A stretch of DNA of 64,000 nt from UBA7662 sp943369355 (GTDB lineage: Bacteria; Bacteroidota; Bacteroidia; UBA7662). Shown in pieces: positions 60,583 through 64,000 of the stretch (position 1 is its first letter; every line of letters begins with the position of its first letter). Location of the stretch: contig CALRMX020000003.1 in NCBI GenBank assembly GCA_943369355.1, forward strand, positions 124,001 through 188,000. The letters are read 5' to 3'. Below the pieces are notes generated by a model, which was not told the origin of the DNA, did no database searches, and saw only the letters and a program-made list of their open reading frames with translations. The translations under genes were made by a program, and so were the position numbers.

Positions 60583-61218
60583 TTAGTTCTGGTAAACCAC
60601 GTTGAAGCTGAGGGTACCGCGATATGTACCAGTCTGACGACCAGTAGAAGGAATCGGGTTAGTGGTGTTGAAGTCGTAGATGTTACCACCGAGGTAAAGC
60701 GTTACACGGTCGGTACCAGATTGAGTAGACACGATGCCTACAGGACCTGTACCATCACCACCAGCAGTTGTAGCAACTGTAGGAGCTGATAAGGCAGCAC
60801 TGTTCAACAATACCGAGGTGTTTTGATTAGCTGGAGTGATAGCTAAATCACCGTGTACCACAGAAAGAATTGGACGAAAAGTAATTGAATCTGGGCTTGG
60901 AGCTGATTTGCGCATTGTAACCGTAGAGTCGAACTCAACGCGGATTGGCTCTTCAGGAGTTGCATCGATAACCAAGCGACCAGCACGTGAGGTAAAACCT
61001 ACGTTCGTAGAAGCCGAAGGAGTGATTGGATCGAGGTAAGTAGCACCACCACCGGCAGCGATTGTACCAAACTGAATGGTATCGGTTGTAAGGGTGATTT
61101 GCTTCAAGATACGTGCTGTAGCACTTGTGCTGCTGCTAGCACCTAACTGTGCAGAAGCAGTGAAACCGATGGTAGAAAACAGAGCTACCAGAGCGAGTGA
61201 TTTGATGATTGTTTTCAT
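60583..61218 (-). CDS. DUF4402-type pilin-like secreted protein (probable major subunit)
   Basis: The 211-residue protein has a signal peptide (MKTIIKSLALVALFSTIGFTASA), then a Ser/Ala/Thr-rich beta protein with I-L-K-Q-I-T-L-T-T-D-T-I-Q-F-G-T-I-A-A-G and an ending T-G-T-Y-R-G-T-L-S-F-N-V-V-Y-Q-N that is the DUF4402 pattern, related to subunits exported by chaperone-usher routes. It has its own long upstream gap and a hairpin after it, consistent with high expression. I call it the probable main fibre subunit. Confidence 0.8.
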   Translation of the reverse strand: MKTIIKSLALVALFSTIGFTASAQLGASSSTSATARILKQITLTTDTIQFGTIAAGGGATYLDPITPSASTNVGFTSRAGRLVIDATPEEPIRVEFDSTVTMRKSAPSPDSITFRPILSVVHGDLAITPANQNTSVLLNSAALSAPTVATTAGGDGTGPVGIVSTQSGTDRVTLYLGGNIYDFNTTNPIPSTGRQTGTYRGTLSFNVVYQN

Positions 61219-61277
61219 TTTGTATGGTTGTTTTTTAAAGTTTCTTTGTTTTGGTGTTTGTTACTAAGTTACACTTA

Positions 61278-61400
61278 TTAACGGCAGTGCAAATTAGTAA
61301 AGATTTTGTTTGGTTGTACGGTTTTGTACTCAGTTTTTGGCAGCTGCTCAACCCGGTTGAACTCGTCTGCTGAAAGTTGATATACGTTTGTTTTAATCAT
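61278..61400 (-). CDS. Possible small protein, 40 aa
   Basis: An ATG 15 bases after the stop of the preceding gene opens a 40-codon frame (start M-I-K-T-N-V-Y-Q-L-S-A-D-E-F-N-R-V-E-Q-L). It is charged, has no signal and no family. Position in the operon and its amino-acid make-up suggest it may be translated; it may also be chance within the pilin leader region. Confidence 0.3.
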   Translation of the reverse strand: MIKTNVYQLSADEFNRVEQLPKTEYKTVQPNKIFTNLHCR

Positions 61401-61414
61401 TTGGTTTTTAAGGT

Positions 61415-61885
61415 TTACAAAAACTCGATGGTTATTACTCCGCTTCTGTTTGCTGGTACTCCTAACCAAGCTGAAAAGTGAAGTGTTTCATCGGGCATCT
61501 GTTTCATTAACTTGCTCTCGTGGTATACTTTGACATGATTGGTGCCAACTTTTAATTCTTTGGCTTCCGCAAAGCGAGTAGTACCGTCGTTCAACCACAA
61601 AAATGTGGCTCCAGAGCTTCCAAAACGATATTCGATACGGGTAGAAATTAATAAATCGATGTTTTCACGTGACCTGAACTCTACCCAAAAGTGCCCCTTA
61701 TTTTGGGAATTTGTCCCGATTTGGGATGAACCATCTCGGTTTGGTTCAATTATCTGAGGTGGAACAGGGTCTACCTTTACATCTACGCCGGGTGGAAGGT
61801 TCAGTTGAAAACGGATGAACTGTGCGTGCACAGCAGTACCTGCAAACCAGAAAAAAACTGAAATGAAGAGAAATTTAAGGCGCAT
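61415..61885 (-). CDS. Secreted hypothetical protein of the pilus-like cluster
   Basis: A 156-residue protein with signal peptide (MRLKFLFISVFFWFAGTAVHAQ). The mature part is beta-rich, begins F-I-R-F-Q-L-N-L-P-P-G-V-D-V and ends G-V-I-T-I-E-F-L, like a small fibre subunit. No family recognised. It overlaps the preceding gene by 11 bases. Confidence 0.7.
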   Translation of the reverse strand: MRLKFLFISVFFWFAGTAVHAQFIRFQLNLPPGVDVKVDPVPPQIIEPNRDGSSQIGTNSQNKGHFWVEFRSRENIDLLISTRIEYRFGSSGATFLWLNDGTTRFAEAKELKVGTNHVKVYHESKLMKQMPDETLHFSAWLGVPANRSGVITIEFL

Positions 61886-62489
61886 TATCGGTGTAAGAGA
61901 TACTCAATTCTATTGTACCGTTATAATTGCCTGCACGTATTCCTGTAGGAATAGGTCCTAATGTCCCGTAAAAATACAAATAAGCCTTAGCGCGTGGACG
62001 CACATAACCGTCGTGATCGGGTGTTGGGGGCGGACCGGGAGGGCCTGTGGTGGTTTTTCTCCGAATGGGAAAGGTAAGGGTATTGAATACCGACGGTACT
62101 TCAACCGCCGATGCTCTTCGCTCAATGTCGGTAGGCTCTCCTGTATTGTTGTACGCAAAACGTAGCGCAAAAGGTACCGTCACCCCAGTATCCAAGCCAT
62201 TGTAGCTCAATCCTTCTGTCCAAGTCAATTCGGCGGTAATATCGTACTCCATGGGCGCATCAATTTCAACCACCACGGTTGCTTGATCGCCAATATTCAC
62301 TTGTACAATAGAAGGATCGCCTACTACTATAATTTGTTGTTTGCGATTAAAATTGAGGGCATCGGGATTTTCTACCACCGTTAAGGTAATGGCATCGCCT
62401 TGCACAAAGGTTTTAAAATTGATGCGCTGTGCTTGTGCTGTATAGCCAAACAACAGAAATAGCAGTATAATCCCTGTCTTACGCATCAA
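61875..62489 (-). CDS. Secreted pilin-like protein of the cluster
   Basis: The 204-residue protein has a signal peptide (MRKTGIILLFLLFGYTAQAQ after an extra Met) and a beta-sandwich-like mature part ending in Y-N-G-T-I-E-L-S-I-S-Y-T-D-N-A-P, similar in style to the DUF4402 terminus of its neighbours. A Pro/Gly stretch (G-P-P-G-P-P-P-T-P) lies in the middle. It overlaps both neighbours (4 and 11 bases), so the set is made together. Confidence 0.7.
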   Translation of the reverse strand: MMRKTGIILLFLLFGYTAQAQRINFKTFVQGDAITLTVVENPDALNFNRKQQIIVVGDPSIVQVNIGDQATVVVEIDAPMEYDITAELTWTEGLSYNGLDTGVTVPFALRFAYNNTGEPTDIERRASAVEVPSVFNTLTFPIRRKTTTGPPGPPPTPDHDGYVRPRAKAYLYFYGTLGPIPTGIRAGNYNGTIELSISYTDNAP

Positions 62490-63004
62490 TTGCCTTCGAT
62501 TTCCATGATGAATTCCGAAATATACGCGCCAGGTTTAGCTTCACGTATATCTAGTACCGCCCCAAGCCAAATGTGGTAGGTACCATCGGGACCTAAACGA
62601 ACGTTAGCTTCTCCCAAATCGAGCAGTACGCTTGCATTCTGATTATCGGTTTCAAATCCACTAATCCGATAGTTGGCGCGAACAACGCCACCGGTTCCGT
62701 TGTCGTCTATCAACGTTTCGTAAGCCAAATAGGTAATGCGAATTTGTTTGCCTGGCCGACCATTGATACGCATCATACCCGCATAAGGGCTATTGGTGGG
62801 GTTTACCGTAATTACCCCATCTACCGCCACCGGTGAGTTGAGGTTTACGTCGCGCATGGTGGTAAGACTAAAATTATCAATGATTTCAGCGCTTACTGAA
62901 GTACTTGCCGAACGCGTTACAACTCTCGGTGACATACTCACCTGAGCTTGAAGAGCGACCGCTAAGAGTCCAAAAAATAGAATAAGTGCCAGTCGTCGTT
63001 TCAT
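62486..63004 (-). CDS. DUF4402-like secreted protein
   Basis: The ATG at 63004 (172 residues) starts a signal peptide (MKRRLALILFFGLLAVALQAQ) and overlaps the upstream stop by 4 bases. The mature part has S-A-E-I-I-D-N-F-S-L-T-T-M-R-D-V-N-L and Y-I-S-E-F-I-M-E-I-E-G-N at the end, the DUF4402-like layout. Likely a minor subunit or tip component. Confidence 0.75.
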   Translation of the reverse strand: MKRRLALILFFGLLAVALQAQVSMSPRVVTRSASTSVSAEIIDNFSLTTMRDVNLNSPVAVDGVITVNPTNSPYAGMMRINGRPGKQIRITYLAYETLIDDNGTGGVVRANYRISGFETDNQNASVLLDLGEANVRLGPDGTYHIWLGAVLDIREAKPGAYISEFIMEIEGN

Positions 63005-64000
63005 CGCACCTTCACTCCTTTCTGAGTCGATACAAACTCGTTGGTGATTAAGCGTATTACATAGGTGCCGGCCGGAATACGGGCGGTATACCAATCTATT
63101 TCGTGCGTGCCGCCATCATAAAAACGGCTTTCCTCGCGCAACATCACGCGTCCGTACAAATCAATCACCTCTATGCTTGCATCCATCGGTCCGGGTAAGT
63201 AGAACGATATACGGCATTGGTCGCTAAAAGGATTGGGTGTTGGTGGATATAAGTATGGATGATCAGGACGATAGGTAAGCTGAGCACCGTCGTAATTGGG
63301 CAGTACCACGATGGTAAACGGCCGAGTGGCAGGCTTTTGTTGACGGAAGATAGGGGCATCTTCTGGTGCACTGTGCAGCACCGAACCGGGGGTACGGAAA
63401 GCCGAAGCTTCGGTACGTCTGGTAGCTGTGGGCTGTACAGGAGCAGTGTAACTAAAGTCGAGGTAGTTGTAGCGCGTCATCGAAATTGCCCTTTGCCCAA
63501 TATGATCCATTAACGCAATTTCCCAGTTGGCAGGTATGTTCGAGGTCAAATCCCACTCCAAACGGTAGTTTCCGTTTACCGCAGCACCTTCGCGTGAGGC
63601 CGATATGTGCACAGGTATGGCCAATTCGTTTTCAATTTCATCAGGCAAGGTATTGATTACCAGTGGTTTTTTATGCAATGCCGAGCTATTTGTGTACAAC
63701 ATGAGCCAGCTGTCGGCATAACTTTCCAATTGATAGCCGTCCTTTTGATCGGGCCCCGTAATACCCTCTGTGTCGAAGCTCACATAACTGTTGGCTTCCA
63801 TGCCCGCTCCTTTTATCCGCATCGAAACAGTTGGCGGAGCTGCCCGGCGACTGAGGTAACGTTGTGCCGTATCGGTTTTGGCGGTATTGGTAAAACGCAG
63901 GAGCGGACTGGCGGCGTTGGCATGCACCCAGAAACCTTGATATGGAGCCAATAATCCCGATTCCAAGGTGGTATCGTTGATATTACCTACTGCTCCATTC
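63001..64000 (-). CDS. T9SS-type surface protein, N-terminal part outside window
   Basis: The frame is open to the window edge and ends at 63001. The visible 333 residues contain Y-Q-G-F-W-V-H-A-N-A typical of Bacteroidota surface proteins and a C-terminal sorting domain (P-P-T-P-N-P-F-S-D-Q-C-R-I, A-S-I-E-V-I-D-L-Y-G-R-V, I-P-A-G-T-Y-V-I-R-L). It heads the cluster on the minus strand and is coupled by 4 bases to the DUF4402-like gene, so a type IX-exported partner, perhaps an adhesin or anchor, is made with the pilin set. Confidence 0.8.
   Translation of the reverse strand, partial: NGAVGNINDTTLESGLLAPYQGFWVHANAASPLLRFTNTAKTDTAQRYLSRRAAPPTVSMRIKGAGMEANSYVSFDTEGITGPDQKDGYQLESYADSWLMLYTNSSALHKKPLVINTLPDEIENELAIPVHISASREGAAVNGNYRLEWDLTSNIPANWEIALMDHIGQRAISMTRYNYLDFSYTAPVQPTATRRTEASAFRTPGSVLHSAPEDAPIFRQQKPATRPFTIVVLPNYDGAQLTYRPDHPYLYPPTPNPFSDQCRISFYLPGPMDASIEVIDLYGRVMLREESRFYDGGTHEIDWYTARIPAGTYVIRLITNEFVSTQKGVKVR

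Noticed and set aside
1..64000. tRNA or rRNA genes
   Set aside because: No cloverleaf arms or rRNA-like stretches were seen when reading the intergenic regions; a tRNAscan and Infernal run would be decisive.

Overview
The window looks like chromosomal DNA of a member of the Bacteroidota, probably a non-flagellated environmental lineage of the Saprospiria/Chitinophagia type. The evidence is several proteins with C-terminal type IX secretion (T9SS) sorting domains, many families typical of the phylum (DUF2911, DUF4249-like, DUF6702, DUF4402, TlpA-like and TonB-receptor-like proteins), and repeated promoter elements of the Bacteroidota form TAnnTTTG close to start codons. No rRNA, tRNA, CRISPR array, transposase or integrase was recognised.

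Region 1 (1-4.6 kb): the 3'-truncated part of a Fic protein with a tiny overlapping upstream reading frame, a membrane glycosyltransferase, a YciI-like protein divergent from an HxlR regulator with an operator between them, and a DUF1287 protein.

Region 2 (4.7-19 kb): a visibly AT-richer accessory island, entirely on the minus strand. It holds a trypsin-like protease, a HEPN-like protein, a MazG/DUF2075-helicase pair, a Hachiman/AbpAB-like pair (nuclease plus Ski2-like helicase), a two-gene module (EVE/PUA-like reader with a membrane tail plus a membrane coiled-coil protein), an orphan HipB-like regulator with four operators spaced about 41 bp apart, and a DUF4411 PIN / XRE-ImmA pair. The last block is flanked by an 82-bp direct repeat of the 3' end of lysA, so it looks inserted beside lysA.

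Region 3 (19-52 kb): GC-richer core genome. It contains lysA, a pterin operon (PTPS, folE, SDR) that matches the three steps of tetrahydrobiopterin synthesis, metalloproteases, a TonB-receptor-like protein, a Moco-sulfurase-like aminotransferase, photolyase with a flavin reductase, panB, a pseudouridine synthase, a porin, dnaK, purN, a HupE-like protein, an M1 peptidase and a large T9SS-exported protein.

Region 4 (52.3-64 kb): the most unusual part, a minus-strand cluster without a flagellar operon around it. From upstream to downstream it encodes a T9SS-type surface protein, pilin-like secreted proteins (DUF4402 type), a PapD-like chaperone, a large usher-like outer-membrane protein with TPR units, a single protein fusing a minimal FliF (MS-ring) segment to a complete FliG, a TPR lipoprotein, and a MotA/MotB stator pair with the proton-binding Asp. 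I infer a flagellar-type rotary motor tied to a surface fibre or adhesin assembly system; I know of no described counterpart.
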